Below, piece after piece: positions 53,807-63,583 of a stretch of DNA of 64,000 bases; position 1 is the first letter of the stretch; the number at the start of each line of letters is the position of its first letter. A program made the translations under genes and the position numbers. This stretch comes from Burkholderiaceae bacterium (GTDB lineage Bacteria > Pseudomonadota > Gammaproteobacteria > Burkholderiales > Burkholderiaceae_E). The notes below the pieces were generated by a model. The model worked only from the letters and a program-made list of their open reading frames with translations, ran no database searches and was not told where the DNA came from. Where the stretch lies: positions 82,531 to 146,530 of the forward strand of contig JAMLIR010000009.1 of NCBI GenBank assembly GCA_023954045.1. Direction: 5' to 3'.

Positions 53807-54717
53807 TTGGCGGCTCCGGCGGCCAGCAGGCGCGCGACGGTATCGTCGAAGAGGCCGAACAGGTCCTTCGCGCCGTCGGTTCCGCCGACGGTGAACGGCA
53901 GCTTCACGGCGGCGACACCGGCATTGCGCTGCAGCCACTCGGACGGCCGCGGATCCTGGTAGGCCGCGTACAGCACCATGCGCGCCGGCGTCGCCTTCAG
54001 CGACGCGAGCACCGACTGCAGGTGCGAGACCGTCGGCTCGACGCCGGGCTTCGGCTCGAGCACCGCGAGCTCCTTCATGCCGAGCCAGTCGTACAGGTAG
54101 ACGAAAGCCTTGTGCTGCGACACGACCGGCGCGCCCCTGAGCGGCGCGGCCTGCGTGGTCCAGCGCTCGATCGCCTGCTGCCAGCGCCGCGAGAAGTCGG
54201 CCTCGCGCCGCGCGTACTCGGCCGCGTGCGCCGGGTCGACTTGCCGCAGGCGCGCGGAGAGCGCCGTGGCGACCAGCGCGATGTTGCGCGGGTCGGTCTG
54301 GATGTGCGGGTTGCCGGCGGCGTGCACGTCGCCCTGCGAGCGGTCGACCCGCGCGGGCACGTCGAGCTTGCGCACGAAGTCGGCGCTGGCGAAATTGCCG
54401 GGCTGGCCCGGCTGCACGCGGTCGTTGCCGGACTGCTGCAGCAGCGCGGGCAGCCAGCCGATCTCGAGCTCGGCGCCGGTGCACACCACCAGGTCGGCAT
54501 TGCGCACGCGCGCGATCAGGCTCGGCCGGGCCTGGATGCGGTGCGGATCCTGCAGTGCGCTGGTGGCCGATGTCGCGTCGACCAGGTCGCCGCCGAGTTC
54601 CTTCGCGAGGGCCGCCCACTCGGGCTCGCAGGCCAGGACGCGCAGCGCGGCGTGCGCAGGCAGCGTGAACAGGGCCAGTGCCGCGGCCGCCAGCGCGGCG
54701 AAGGTCTTGCGGTTCAT
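53803..54717 (-). CDS. zinc/manganese-type ABC transporter substrate-binding protein (ZnuA-like)
   Basis: A 304-residue periplasmic protein with signal peptide (FAALAAAALALFTLPAHA). The metal ligands expected for cluster A-I proteins are visible: His59 in DPHRIQARPS, His138 in NPHIQTDPRN, His202 in SQHKAFVYLY, and Asp255 in YQDPRPSEW. No long histidine-rich loop is present, unlike many zinc-specific ZnuA proteins. AAGGAACCGACG precedes ATG 54717. Cotranscribed with the permease and, 20 bases upstream, with an outer-membrane protein gene. Confidence 0.9.
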   Translation of the reverse strand: MNRKTFAALAAAALALFTLPAHAALRVLACEPEWAALAKELGGDLVDATSATSALQDPHRIQARPSLIARVRNADLVVCTGAELEIGWLPALLQQSGNDRVQPGQPGNFASADFVRKLDVPARVDRSQGDVHAAGNPHIQTDPRNIALVATALSARLRQVDPAHAAEYARREADFSRRWQQAIERWTTQAAPLRGAPVVSQHKAFVYLYDWLGMKELAVLEPKPGVEPTVSHLQSVLASLKATPARMVLYAAYQDPRPSEWLQRNAGVAAVKLPFTVGGTDGAKDLFGLFDDTVARLLAAGAAK

Positions 54718-54737
54718 CGTCGGTTCCTTCGCGGATT

Positions 54738-56138
54738 TCAGTACTCGTGCGCGCCGTGCGCGCCGAGGCTCATCTGGTACTGCAGGAACAGCTGGTGGTC
54801 GACGAAGCCCTGGCGCGCGCGGTCCTGCGCGAACTGCAGGCGCACGCGCGAGAACTCGCTCGGGCTGTAGTCGAGCATCAGGCTGTTCTTGCGCGGGCGG
54901 TAGTCGGGGGTCGCAAGGGCTGCGGCGTTGGCGCCGTAGTCGGGCGTGCCGGGGTCGAGCCGCTCGGTGCGCAGGCCGACGCGCCAGCGCGGCATGAACT
55001 TGTAGACCCCCTGCAGGTACCAGCCCGACTGCGCGACCCGGTAGGCCCCGGCGCTGTCGGCGCCACCCACGTCGTAGACGAGGCTGCCGTCTCGCGCGCT
55101 GCGCAGGTATTCGCCCTGCAGCTGGATGCTCGTGCGCGTGGCGTCGCCGTGGGGCGCCCACTTCCAGACCGCGTCGGCGATCCAGACGCGCGTGTCGCCG
55201 CCGAACGCGCTGCTCACGGGATTGCCCGCCGGATCCGTCGCCAGCAGATCCTGGTCGCGCGCCTTCGCGTCGAGCATCGACAGCCCGGCGCGCCAGCTGT
55301 GGCTGTCGCCGACGTCGCCGCCGACGTGCGCGGTGACTGCGCGCATGCCCGCCCCGTTGCGCGACGCGTCGCCGCCGCCCGGAAAGCTGCGACCGCGGCC
55401 GAGCTCGGCGCCGAGCTCGACGAACAGCTCGCTGGGCGCGACCCAGTTCAGCTGCACCCCGTCGTCGCCGTACTGGCGGCCGAGCATCGCCTGGTAGGCG
55501 AGCGGGCTGTCGACGAAGTCCCAGGTGTGCGCGTGCTTCGGGTTCAGGTAGCCGATGCCGGAGAAGAACCGGCCCGCCTTCAGCGAGAAGCCGTGGCCGA
55601 GGCGCGTGGTCTGCACCCAGGCCTCCTCGACCGACACGCTGTCGTCGGGATCCAGCGCAACGCTCGCCGCGCCTTGCAGCCACGGATCGATGCTCGCCGA
55701 GAAGCGCAACTCGGACTCGGCCAGGCCGAAGCCACGCGTGCCCGGGCCGATCTCGGCATCGGCCGGCAGCGGAAAGCCGGTGATCGCGTAGCGCGCCGGA
55801 TCCTGCGACGTGCGCGTGTAGGTGCCCGACAGGATCAGCGACAGCGCCGGGTTGAAGGCGTTGGCACCTGCGGGGGGCGGGGCGGCAGGCGCCGCCGCGA
55901 CGGGCGCGGGCGATGGCGGCGCCGGCGCTTGCGCGGCCGATGCAGCGGCCGCCTCGGCCGCTTGGGCAGCCTCGGCCGCCTTCAGGCGCTGCTCCATCGC
56001 CTGCAGTCGCGCCTCGTAGGCGCTGCGCATCGCTTCGAGTTCCTGGCGAAGCGCCCTGATCTCCGAAGGCGTATCGGCGATCGCGCCCACCGGCGCGGCG
56101 AGGGCGAGCGCGACGCTCGCCCGCAACAGTCTATGCAT
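54738..56138 (-). CDS. outer-membrane beta-barrel protein with N-terminal coiled coil
   Basis: A 466-residue exported protein. A signal peptide (LLRASVALALAAPVGAIA) precedes a coiled coil (EIRALRQELEAMRSAYEARL) and an Ala/Pro-rich linker (about 65-95). The rest is rich in alternating beta strands (SLILSGTYTRTSQDP, FSLKAGRFFSGIGY) and ends LFLQYQMSLGAHGAHEY. This architecture and ending match a barrel family usually encoded beside znuA-type genes. It probably assists zinc passage across the outer membrane, which remains inferred. No TonB box was recognised. Start ATG 56138 has GGAG upstream. Confidence 0.78.
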   Translation of the reverse strand: MHRLLRASVALALAAPVGAIADTPSEIRALRQELEAMRSAYEARLQAMEQRLKAAEAAQAAEAAAASAAQAPAPPSPAPVAAAPAAPPPAGANAFNPALSLILSGTYTRTSQDPARYAITGFPLPADAEIGPGTRGFGLAESELRFSASIDPWLQGAASVALDPDDSVSVEEAWVQTTRLGHGFSLKAGRFFSGIGYLNPKHAHTWDFVDSPLAYQAMLGRQYGDDGVQLNWVAPSELFVELGAELGRGRSFPGGGDASRNGAGMRAVTAHVGGDVGDSHSWRAGLSMLDAKARDQDLLATDPAGNPVSSAFGGDTRVWIADAVWKWAPHGDATRTSIQLQGEYLRSARDGSLVYDVGGADSAGAYRVAQSGWYLQGVYKFMPRWRVGLRTERLDPGTPDYGANAAALATPDYRPRKNSLMLDYSPSEFSRVRLQFAQDRARQGFVDHQLFLQYQMSLGAHGAHEY

Positions 56139-56213
56139 GGGATCCGGCTCCAGCTGGAGACCTTCGATTGCCGGGCCTGCGGGCTGCGCGGGCCTGGCGC
56201 CGTGCTGCAACGG

Positions 56214-56558
56214 TCAGTGCTGGGCCGAGGGCGGCGCGCGGCTCCGGTAGGCGGTGGCAGGCTGGGCGAGCGCGGCCGTGCCCGAATCGGCGCCCGGCGC
56301 CTCCTGGGTGCAGGCCGGGCACGCAAGCGCGGAGGGCTTGCCGGGCAGCGCGCCGCTGCCCAGCGCAGCCGCCGCCAGGCACAACTCGCACTGCGCGTGG
56401 GCGGGCCCGTGCTTGCCGTCCTCGCTGCCCGCCTGCGCGCTCTCGTGTGCGACCACGTGCCAGGCGGCCGCGGCCTGCGCGAGCGGCGTCAGCAGCGCGA
56501 GCCAGAGCAGCCACGCGAAGCGGCGGCGCGAAACGGGGGTGACGAAGCTCCGGCTCAT
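56214..56558 (-). CDS. small exported Cys/His-containing protein
   Basis: A 114-residue protein. A hydrophobic N-terminus (RRRFAWLLWLALLTPLAQAA) looks like a signal peptide. The mature part contains WHVVAHESAQ, GKHGPAHAQCELCL and ALACPACTQE, with four cysteines in two CxxC pairs and several histidines. This suggests metal binding and resembles DUF2946-like proteins. It precedes the outer-membrane, binding-protein and permease genes on the same strand, which fits a metal-responsive operon. No Zur-box was seen upstream. Confidence 0.6.
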   Translation of the reverse strand: MSRSFVTPVSRRRFAWLLWLALLTPLAQAAAAWHVVAHESAQAGSEDGKHGPAHAQCELCLAAAALGSGALPGKPSALACPACTQEAPGADSGTAALAQPATAYRSRAPPSAQH

Positions 56559-56701
56559 GGCGAGGGACGCCCATCGTAGCAGCGCGGCGAGCCAGGGCGC
56601 GAATCCGGCGCTTGACGGTGCGCAAGACCCGCGCGGTGCCGGAGGGCCATCCTGACGTACCCTGATGCCTTCCGCCAACCGTCCCAGGGCGCAAGCGCAC
56701 C

Positions 56702-58405
56702 ATGCCCGGCTCCGACACGATCGCGTATTTCTCGATGGAGATCGGCCTCGAAGAGGCAATGCCGACCTACAGCGGCGGCCTCGGCGTGCTCGCCGGCGAC
56801 ACGGTGCGTTCGGCTGCCGACGGCGACGTGCCGATGGTCGCGGTCACGCTGGTGCATCGCAAGGGCTACTTTCGCCAGCGGCTCGACGCCGACGGCGGCC
56901 AGACCGAGGAGCCGCAGCCGTGGTCGCCCGAGGCGCTGCTGACCGAGATGCCGGCGCGCTCGAAGGTGAGCATCGAAGGCCGCGAAGTCGCGCTGCGCGC
57001 ATGGCGCTACGACGTGCGCGGCGCCGGCGGCGTGACGCTGCCGGTGCTGCTGCTCGACAGCGACCTCCCGGAGAACGCCGAGTCCGACCGGCGCCTCACC
57101 GACCACCTGTACGGAGGCGACGAGCGCTACCGGCTCTGCCAGGAGATCGTCCTCGGAATTGGCGGCGTGCGCATGCTGCGCGCGCTGGGCTACGAAAGCA
57201 TCCGCCGCTTCCACATGAACGAGGGACACGCGGCGCTGCTCGTGCTCGAGCTCGGGTTCGAAGAGATGAAGCGACGCGGACTCGACGAGGTGACCCGCGA
57301 GGTCGCGGTGGCGGTCAAGCCGATGTGCGTCTTCACGACGCACACGCCGGTGCCCGCCGGGCACGACCAGTTCCCGCTCTCGATGCTGCGCCGGGTGCTC
57401 ACCGACTACGGCGACGCGTACAACCGGCGCGCGGTCGAGTTCTGCCTCGACAACGTGCTGAACATGACCTACCTCGCGCTCGACAACAGCCACTACGTCA
57501 ACGGCGTGGCGAAGAAGCACGGCGAGATCTCGCGCCAGATGTTCGGCCAGTACAAGGTCGACTCGATCACCAACGGCGTGCACGCGGGCACCTGGATCGC
57601 GCCGCAGATCCAGGCGGTGATCGACCGGCACATCGCGGGCTGGCGCGAGGACAACGCGAGCTTGCGCTACGCGCTGGGCATTCCGCGGCACGAGCTGTGG
57701 GCGGCGCACCAGTCGGCGAAGCAGGACCTGGTCGCCTGGGTCAACCAGCGCACCGGCGCGAGCCTGTTCTCGAACACCTTCACGATCGGCTTCGCCCGTC
57801 GTGCGACGCCCTACAAGCGGGCCGACCTGCTGTTCCACGACCTGCAGCGCCTGCTCGCGCTGCACCGCAGCGCCGGGCCGATCCAGGTCGTCTACGGCGG
57901 CAAGGCGCATCCGCACGACGGGGGCGGCAAGGACCTCATCCGGCAGATCTTCGCGCAGATCGCGAAGCTGAAGGGCCAGCTCTCGGTCGCCTGGGTCGAG
58001 GACTACGACATCGCCGCCGCGCGGCGCCTGGTCGCCGGCGTCGACTTGTGGCTGAACACGCCGCAACCGCCGCTGGAGGCCTCGGGCACCAGCGGGATGA
58101 AGGCCGCGATGAACGGCGTGCCGCATCTGTCGATCCTCGACGGCTGGTGGATCGAGGGCTGCATCGAGAACGTGACCGGATGGGCGATCGGCGACGGAAA
58201 CACGGGAAACGGCGGCGGCATCGACGAGCGCGCGATCGACGCGGAGTCGCTGTACAACAAGCTCGAGACCGTGATCCTGCCGATGTTCTACCGCGACCAG
58301 GACCGCTACATCGACGTGATGCGCCACGCGATCGCGCTGAACGGCTCGTTCTTCAACACCGAGCGGATGGTCGACCAGTACGTGAGGAAGGCCTATTTCC
58401 GGTAG
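56702..58405 (+). CDS. alpha-glucan (glycogen/maltodextrin) phosphorylase
   Basis: A 567-residue PLP enzyme that releases glucose-1-phosphate from alpha-glucans. The opening [20 protein letters not shown], the [15 protein letters not shown] stretch, [17 protein letters not shown], and the PLP lysine region [20 protein letters not shown] are diagnostic of the TIGR02094-type short phosphorylases. It lacks the N-terminal DUF3417 domain of longer relatives and is well below the 800 residues of classical GlgP. ATG 56702 begins the conserved part. Its 3' end overlaps the convergent DUF504 gene by 13 bases. Confidence 0.92.
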   Translation: MPGSDTIAYFSMEIGLEEAMPTYSGGLGVLAGDTVRSAADGDVPMVAVTLVHRKGYFRQRLDADGGQTEEPQPWSPEALLTEMPARSKVSIEGREVALRAWRYDVRGAGGVTLPVLLLDSDLPENAESDRRLTDHLYGGDERYRLCQEIVLGIGGVRMLRALGYESIRRFHMNEGHAALLVLELGFEEMKRRGLDEVTREVAVAVKPMCVFTTHTPVPAGHDQFPLSMLRRVLTDYGDAYNRRAVEFCLDNVLNMTYLALDNSHYVNGVAKKHGEISRQMFGQYKVDSITNGVHAGTWIAPQIQAVIDRHIAGWREDNASLRYALGIPRHELWAAHQSAKQDLVAWVNQRTGASLFSNTFTIGFARRATPYKRADLLFHDLQRLLALHRSAGPIQVVYGGKAHPHDGGGKDLIRQIFAQIAKLKGQLSVAWVEDYDIAAARRLVAGVDLWLNTPQPPLEASGTSGMKAAMNGVPHLSILDGWWIEGCIENVTGWAIGDGNTGNGGGIDERAIDAESLYNKLETVILPMFYRDQDRYIDVMRHAIALNGSFFNTERMVDQYVRKAYFR

Positions 58406-58662
58406 CCGTCGTCGGGGCGCTCCCAGATCGGCACGCCGTTGCGGAACACCTGCCGCACGCGGTGGAACGGCACGCGATGGACGGTGCCTTCGTCGTCGGT
58501 GACTTCGAACGCGAAGTGGTCGTGCGGGTCGAGCACGACCTCGCGCAGGGGGACGACGACGATGCGCCGCAGGATCCGGTCCGAATAGCCGAGAGCGAAC
58601 TCGCCCTGCCCGAATTGCGGGTCCCAGCGGATTCGCGACAGCAGTTCGTGAAGCGGGGTCAT
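58393..58662 (-). CDS. DUF504 protein
   Basis: An 89-residue soluble protein. [32 protein letters not shown] and [20 protein letters not shown] match the DUF504 family, found in archaea and scattered bacteria. Function is unestablished. It overlaps the stop of rtcA (ATGA junction at 58659-58662), so it is translationally coupled to an RNA cyclase, hinting at an RNA-related role. Its 3' end overlaps the convergent phosphorylase gene. Confidence 0.85.
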   Translation of the reverse strand: MTPLHELLSRIRWDPQFGQGEFALGYSDRILRRIVVVPLREVVLDPHDHFAFEVTDDEGTVHRVPFHRVRQVFRNGVPIWERPDDGYRK

Positions 58663-59708
58663 CGCGGGGCGCCCTCCTGCCACGCCGGGACGACGCGGAC
58701 CGTGGCGAGCGGGGGTTGCCGGTCCACTTCGAAGCGCACCGGCAGGAAGCGCTCGATCAGCCACATTGCCGTGCTCGCGTGGCTCGTGATCGCGCGCGTC
58801 GTGAAGCGCGATCCGGCACCGGCCAGCGCGAGGTAGACCAGCAGCTGGTCGGCGGCGTGGATGTCGAGGCCGGCGCCGCACGCCAGGTCCTCGCGGAGCT
58901 CGGCGGCCGCTTCGGCGCCGAGCCGCTCGGCGGGAACGCCACGCTGTGCGACCCGGCCTGCGCCGATCAGGCCGTGCGCAGTGCGCGCGCGAAGCACGAT
59001 TGCCCCGCCCGGCCCGACGGCCTGCTCCGGGCCATGCACCGCAACGTGCAGCAGCGGCTCGGGCAAGCCGGCCAGCGCATCCCGCGCGGCCGACGCCATT
59101 CGCTGGGCGATGTGCCCGGGCAGGTTGGCGACGTGCGAGAACGCCTCGATCGACGCAGGCGGTCCGGACTCGCCGAGATCGACGGGCTGCAGCGTCGAGG
59201 GTTCGACCTCGCATTCGACTTCGCCGCCGCCGCCGGGGTAGTAGCCGCGGCGCGCGACGTCGACGCGCGCACGCACGCCGATGCGATGCAGCAGCGGCAA
59301 CAGCACCTCGCGCAGGTAGTCGAACGGCGGCGCGGCGCGCACGTCGGTGCCACCGGTCACGCGAACCGCAGTACGCGCGGGCGCCGCGAGCATCACCGGC
59401 ATCAGCGCCTGCAGCACCAGCGTGACGCTGCCCGCGGTGCCGATCTCGAACACGTGCGTGCCGGCGCGCGGCGCGCCGGGATCGAACTCGATCGTCTGCG
59501 ACCCCCGTTCGAGGCCGTCGATGCGAGCCTCGCACAGCGCGCCCACGGCCCGCACCGCCGCAACGTGCTGGGCGGCCAGCCCGGGACGCTCGCGCCGCGC
59601 GCGAATCCGGAAGACGCGAAGCTGCCGGCCGGTGATCGCCGACAGCGCGACCGCGGTGCGAAGCAGCTGGCCGCCGCCCTCGCCAGTGGAGCCGTCGATC
59701 TCGATCAT
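58659..59708 (-). CDS. rtcA: RNA 3'-terminal phosphate cyclase
   Basis: A 349-residue enzyme that converts RNA 3'-phosphates to 2',3'-cyclic phosphates using ATP. The N-terminal IDGSTGEGGGQLLRTAVALS, the GYYPGGGGEVECEV stretch and the C-terminal TSHASTAMWLIERFLP with the histidine that forms the AMP adduct are characteristic. Length is normal. No rtcB ligase or rtcR activator is present in the window, unlike the E. coli operon; instead rtcA is coupled to DUF504. Confidence 0.93.
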   Translation of the reverse strand: MIEIDGSTGEGGGQLLRTAVALSAITGRQLRVFRIRARRERPGLAAQHVAAVRAVGALCEARIDGLERGSQTIEFDPGAPRAGTHVFEIGTAGSVTLVLQALMPVMLAAPARTAVRVTGGTDVRAAPPFDYLREVLLPLLHRIGVRARVDVARRGYYPGGGGEVECEVEPSTLQPVDLGESGPPASIEAFSHVANLPGHIAQRMASAARDALAGLPEPLLHVAVHGPEQAVGPGGAIVLRARTAHGLIGAGRVAQRGVPAERLGAEAAAELREDLACGAGLDIHAADQLLVYLALAGAGSRFTTRAITSHASTAMWLIERFLPVRFEVDRQPPLATVRVVPAWQEGAPR

Positions 59709-59764
59709 CCACGTAGCGCGGGGGGCCCGGAGCGGCCAGTCCGCTGCCGGGCCCCGACCGCGCC

Positions 59765-60223
59765 CTATTTGACCGGCTCCGACTGCGGGACCGTCCTCGG
59801 CTTGCCTTTTTCGACCACGAGCGCGTTGAGCAGCCGCACCGGCGTGTCGCCGACGTTCGTGAACTGGTGCACCGGATTGGCGAGGGTGCTGTACGACTCG
59901 CCGGCCGTCAGCCGTCGCGGTTCCTGCCCGGCGACGCGCAACTCCATCGTTCCCTCCAGAACCGTGCCGTAGCAGTCGCCGGGGTGGGTGTGGGCCGGGG
60001 AGGAGGCGCCGGGGGCGAGCGTCACCGAGATCAGCACCAGCTCCTTGCCCTCGACGCCGGTGATCGGCGCGACGAGCACCGGCTTCGACGTGAACCCGGG
60101 CGTCTGGGGGACGATGGGCGCCAGGCCGGGGCCGGCGGTCTGTGCGGCGACCGGCGAGAGCGCGACAACGAGCATCGCGCAGGCGATGGCTGCAGGGACA
60201 CGGATGCGAAGGGGTGCGAACAT
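59765..60223 (-). CDS. exported cupin-domain protein
   Basis: A 152-residue protein. A signal peptide (AAIACAMLVVALSPVAAQ) is followed by a single small cupin: HTHPGDCYGTVLEG gives the metal-binding HxH...E set and NPVHQFTNVGDTPVRLL the second motif with its histidine. Such periplasmic cupins are of mixed function, including dioxygenases and isomerases. GGAG lies before ATG 60223. It is divergent from the ABC transporter operon across 294 bases; nothing recognisable lies in that gap. Confidence 0.85.
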   Translation of the reverse strand: MFAPLRIRVPAAIACAMLVVALSPVAAQTAGPGLAPIVPQTPGFTSKPVLVAPITGVEGKELVLISVTLAPGASSPAHTHPGDCYGTVLEGTMELRVAGQEPRRLTAGESYSTLANPVHQFTNVGDTPVRLLNALVVEKGKPRTVPQSEPVK

Positions 60224-60517
60224 CGGGTACTCCAGTGGTGGGGCGGCCGCGCGACTGGCGTCGCATCGAAACAGCGCCGAGCGACGTTGCGGCCGGGCCA
60301 TTGTTCCCCTGGCCGCTGGCACTGCGGGTTGAGCGGGGTCAAGCCGGACTTCGACCCGACGCGGGCATCCAATCGCGGCGTTTCGTGAACCCGCTTCTTG
60401 CCAGCCTGCGGAATCTCCCCGATTGACCGGCCATCGGCCGCTGGCTACGCTGCTGCGGCTCGCGCCGTCGTGCGCGGAAGACTGACAGGCGCCATGGGCG
60501 CGCCGGGGGAGACGAAA

Positions 60518-61849
60518 ATGAGCGTGGGACGGATTCGCACGTCGTTCGCATTCGCGCTGGCGTTCGGTGCGCTGGCGCCCGGCCTGGCATGGTCGCAGAC
60601 GGTCACCGTGGTCACCTCGTTCCCGAAGGAACTCACCGCCGCCTACAAGGCCGCGTTCGAGAAGGCCAATCCCGGCACGAAGGTCGAAATCCTGAACAAG
60701 GGCACCTCGGCGGGCGTCGCCTACACCCGCGAGGCGCCGGCGGGCAGCCGCCCCGACGTCTTCTGGGCCTCGGCGCCCGACGCGTTCGAGGTGCTGGCCA
60801 AGGACGGCCTGCTCGAGAAATACGACCCCGGCGTCAAGGGCATTCCGGACAAGATCGGCAACTACCCGATCAACGACCCGCAGGGCTACTACCGCGGCCA
60901 GGCGCTCGCCGGCTACGGGATCATGTGGAACACGCGCTACATGAAGGCGCACAGGCTGCCCGAGCCGCGCGAGTGGGCCGACCTGGCCAAGCCGGTCTAT
61001 TTCGGTCACGTCGCGATCTCCTCGCCGTCGCGCTCGGGCACGACGCACCTGACGGTCGAGACGATCCTGCAGGGCGAGGGCTGGGCGAAGGGCTGGTCGC
61101 AGATGCTTCGGATCGCCGGGAACTGCGCGGCGATCACCGAGCGCAGCTTCGGCGTGCCCGAGGGCGTCACCAACGGCCAGTACGGGCTCGGGCTGGTGAT
61201 CGACTTCTTCGGGCTGGCCGCGCAGGCCTCGGGCTTTCCGGTCGGCTTCGTCTATCCGTCGGTGACGGCGATCGTGCCGGCCAACATCGGGCTCGTCGCC
61301 GGCGCGAAGTCGCCCGAGATGGGCAAGCGCTTCATCCAGTACACGCTGTCGCCGGCGGGCCAGGAACTGCTGCTCGACCCGAAGATCAGCCGGCTGCCGG
61401 TGCTGCCCGAGACCTACCGCAAGGCGCCGGCGGGGTTCCCCGATCCGTACGGCGGCAAGATCAAGGCCAAGGTCAACTTCGATTCGAACGCCTCCGAGCG
61501 CCGCTACTACCTGGTGTCGTCGCTGTTCGACCAGACGATCACGTTCCGCCACAAGGAGCTGGTCGCGGCGACGAAGGCGATCGACGAAGCCGCCGCGCGG
61601 CTCGCGCGCAAGCCCAATGCCGAGGCCGAGAAGCTGCTGGCCGACGCGCGGGCGCTGGCCTTCACGCCGGTCGTCGACGAGGCGAAGATGAAGGACGACG
61701 GCTTCGTCGCGGTGTTCCGCGACACCAAGCGCGATGCGGCCAAGCAGAAGCAGATGACCGCGCTCGAGGAGCACTGGGGCAACGAGGCGCGCCGCAACTA
61801 CGAGCGCGCCGCCGAGCTGGCGAACAAGGCGGCCTCGATGGCCCGCTAG
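60518..61849 (+). CDS. ABC transporter substrate-binding protein (ferric iron / aminoethylphosphonate type)
   Basis: A 443-residue periplasmic receptor. A signal peptide (SFAFALAFGALAPGLAWS) precedes TVTVVTSFPKELTAAYKAAF. The body keeps the class of FbpA/PhnS-like proteins (KGTSAGVAYTREAPAGSRPDVF, YPSVTAIVPANIGLVAGAKS). A long helical C-terminal region (about 350-443) with alternating Lys/Glu/Ala is longer than usual in FbpA. GGGGGAGACGAAA precedes ATG 60518. It is the first gene of an operon with the fused permease and the ATPase. Confidence 0.9.
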   Translation: MSVGRIRTSFAFALAFGALAPGLAWSQTVTVVTSFPKELTAAYKAAFEKANPGTKVEILNKGTSAGVAYTREAPAGSRPDVFWASAPDAFEVLAKDGLLEKYDPGVKGIPDKIGNYPINDPQGYYRGQALAGYGIMWNTRYMKAHRLPEPREWADLAKPVYFGHVAISSPSRSGTTHLTVETILQGEGWAKGWSQMLRIAGNCAAITERSFGVPEGVTNGQYGLGLVIDFFGLAAQASGFPVGFVYPSVTAIVPANIGLVAGAKSPEMGKRFIQYTLSPAGQELLLDPKISRLPVLPETYRKAPAGFPDPYGGKIKAKVNFDSNASERRYYLVSSLFDQTITFRHKELVAATKAIDEAAARLARKPNAEAEKLLADARALAFTPVVDEAKMKDDGFVAVFRDTKRDAAKQKQMTALEEHWGNEARRNYERAAELANKAASMAR

Positions 61850-61859
61850 GGAAGCGCCG

Positions 61860-63545
61860 GTGCCGCGCTTCGGGCTGGCGATCGCCGCGGTGGCGCTGGC
61901 GATCGCCGCCTTCCTCGTCGTCTTCCTGATCGTCCCGGTCGTCACCGTCGTCTGGTCGGCGTTCTCGACTCCGCAGGGCGACTTCACGCTCTCGCACCTC
62001 GCCGGCTTCTTCTCGCTGTCGCTGATGCGCGAGTCGTTCGGCAACAGCCTGTACGTCGCGGGCATGACCGTGCTGTGCGCGACGATCGTCGCGGTGCCGC
62101 TCGCGTACTTCACGGTGCGCTTCCAGTTCCGCGGGGCGATCCTCGTCCAGACGCTGGGCGTGCTGCCGCTGATCATGCCGGCCTTCGTCGGCGCCGCGTC
62201 GCTGCAGCTGCTGTTCGGGCGCTCGGGGTCGGTGAACCTGTTGCTGGGCGAGTGGTTCGACGTCACCATCCCGGTGATGGAGGGCCTCAACGGCGTCGTC
62301 TTCGTCGAGACGCTTCACTACTTTCCGTTCGTCCTGCTGAACCTTTCGGTGGCGCTGAACAACATCGACACCGCGATGGAAGAGGCGGCGCAGAACATGG
62401 GCGCGTCGGGGCTGCGCCTGTTCCGGCGGATCGTCTTCCCGCTGGCGCTGCCGGGCTACGTCGCCGGTGCGTCGCTGGTCTTCATCAAGGTGTTCGACGA
62501 CCTCGGCACGCCGCTGGTGCTCAACGTCACCAACATGCTCGCGCCGCAGGCCTACCTGCGCGTGACGTCGATCGGGCTCGAGGACCCGATCGGCTACGTG
62601 ATCTGCTTCATCCTCGTCTGCTTCTCGGTCGCGGCGATGGCGGGCTCGTCGCTCTTCCTGCGCGGGCGCGAGTTCGCCACGCTGCAGCGCGGCGGCACCT
62701 CGCTGCTGCGCCGCACGCTGCACCCGTGGCAGTCGGCGCTCGCGTACCTGTGGATCGGCGCGATCCTGCTGCTGGTGCTCTCGCCGCACGTCGGCGTGCT
62801 GCTGCTGTCGTTCTCGAAGGTGTGGAGCTACAGCGTGCTGCCCGACGTCTACACGCTGGAGAACTACGCGACGGTGTTCGCCGACTCGACGCGGATGATC
62901 TGGAACACGTTCCTCTACTGCGGCGTGGCCGCGCTGATCGACGTCGTGATCGGCACTGCGATCGCCTACCTGGTGCTGCGCACACGGCTGCCCGGCCGGC
63001 AGCTGCTCGACCACATGGCGACAGTCGCGCTGGCGATGCCGGGCGTCGTGCTGGGCATCGGCTACCTGCGCACGTTCCGGGAGGTCGAGCTGCCGTTCAC
63101 CGGGACGCTGCTCACCTCGAGCTGGCTGATCTTCGTGCTCGCGTACTCGGTGCGGCGCCTGCCGTACGCGCTGCGCTCGTGCATGGCGGCGCTTCAGCAG
63201 GTGCACATCTCGATGGAGGAGGCGGCGCAGAACCTCGGCGCGCCGCGCGGACGCACGATCCGGCGCATCGTCGTGCCGCTGATGGCGGGAGGCATCCTCG
63301 CAGGCTTCGTCACCAGCTTCGTCACCGCTGCGGTCGAGATCTCGGAGACGATCCTTCTCACCAGCCGCGAGAGCCTCGCGCCGATGTCGTACGGGATCTA
63401 CCTGTACATGCAGTCGATCGTCGGGCGCGGGCCGGGGGCGGCACTCGGCGTGATCGCGGTCGTCGTCGTCGCGCTGGGCACCTATGCGTCGCACCACTTC
63501 GTCGCGTCGCGGCAGGCGCACAACGTCGCGAGGAAAGGTGCGTGA
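61860..63545 (+). CDS. fused double-domain ABC transporter permease
   Basis: A 561-residue membrane protein with about 12 segments in two halves, each with its own EAA loop: MEEAAQNMGASGLRLFRRIV (about 172-191) and MEEAAQNLGAPRGRTIRRIV (about 452-471). This is the FbpB/ThiP-type layout in which one polypeptide forms both halves of the channel. It begins with GTG 61860 after GGGAAGCG, 10 bases downstream of the binding-protein gene. Substrate is probably ferric iron or a phosphonate. Confidence 0.93.
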   Translation: MPRFGLAIAAVALAIAAFLVVFLIVPVVTVVWSAFSTPQGDFTLSHLAGFFSLSLMRESFGNSLYVAGMTVLCATIVAVPLAYFTVRFQFRGAILVQTLGVLPLIMPAFVGAASLQLLFGRSGSVNLLLGEWFDVTIPVMEGLNGVVFVETLHYFPFVLLNLSVALNNIDTAMEEAAQNMGASGLRLFRRIVFPLALPGYVAGASLVFIKVFDDLGTPLVLNVTNMLAPQAYLRVTSIGLEDPIGYVICFILVCFSVAAMAGSSLFLRGREFATLQRGGTSLLRRTLHPWQSALAYLWIGAILLLVLSPHVGVLLLSFSKVWSYSVLPDVYTLENYATVFADSTRMIWNTFLYCGVAALIDVVIGTAIAYLVLRTRLPGRQLLDHMATVALAMPGVVLGIGYLRTFREVELPFTGTLLTSSWLIFVLAYSVRRLPYALRSCMAALQQVHISMEEAAQNLGAPRGRTIRRIVVPLMAGGILAGFVTSFVTAAVEISETILLTSRESLAPMSYGIYLYMQSIVGRGPGAALGVIAVVVVALGTYASHHFVASRQAHNVARKGA

Positions 63546-63583
63546 GGAGAGGCGCGTGAGGAGAGGCTCATGAGGAGGCGAAC
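63542..63583 (+). repeat. three tandem 14-bp units carrying Shine-Dalgarno sequences
   Basis: GTGAGGAGAGGCGC (63542-63555), GTGAGGAGAGGCTC (63556-63569) and the diverged ATGAGGAGGCGAAC (63570-63583) lie in tandem between the permease stop codon and the ATPase start GTG at 63584. Each unit contains a purine-rich ribosome site and begins with a start-like codon; only the last site is correctly spaced for the ATPase. Confidence 0.7.
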
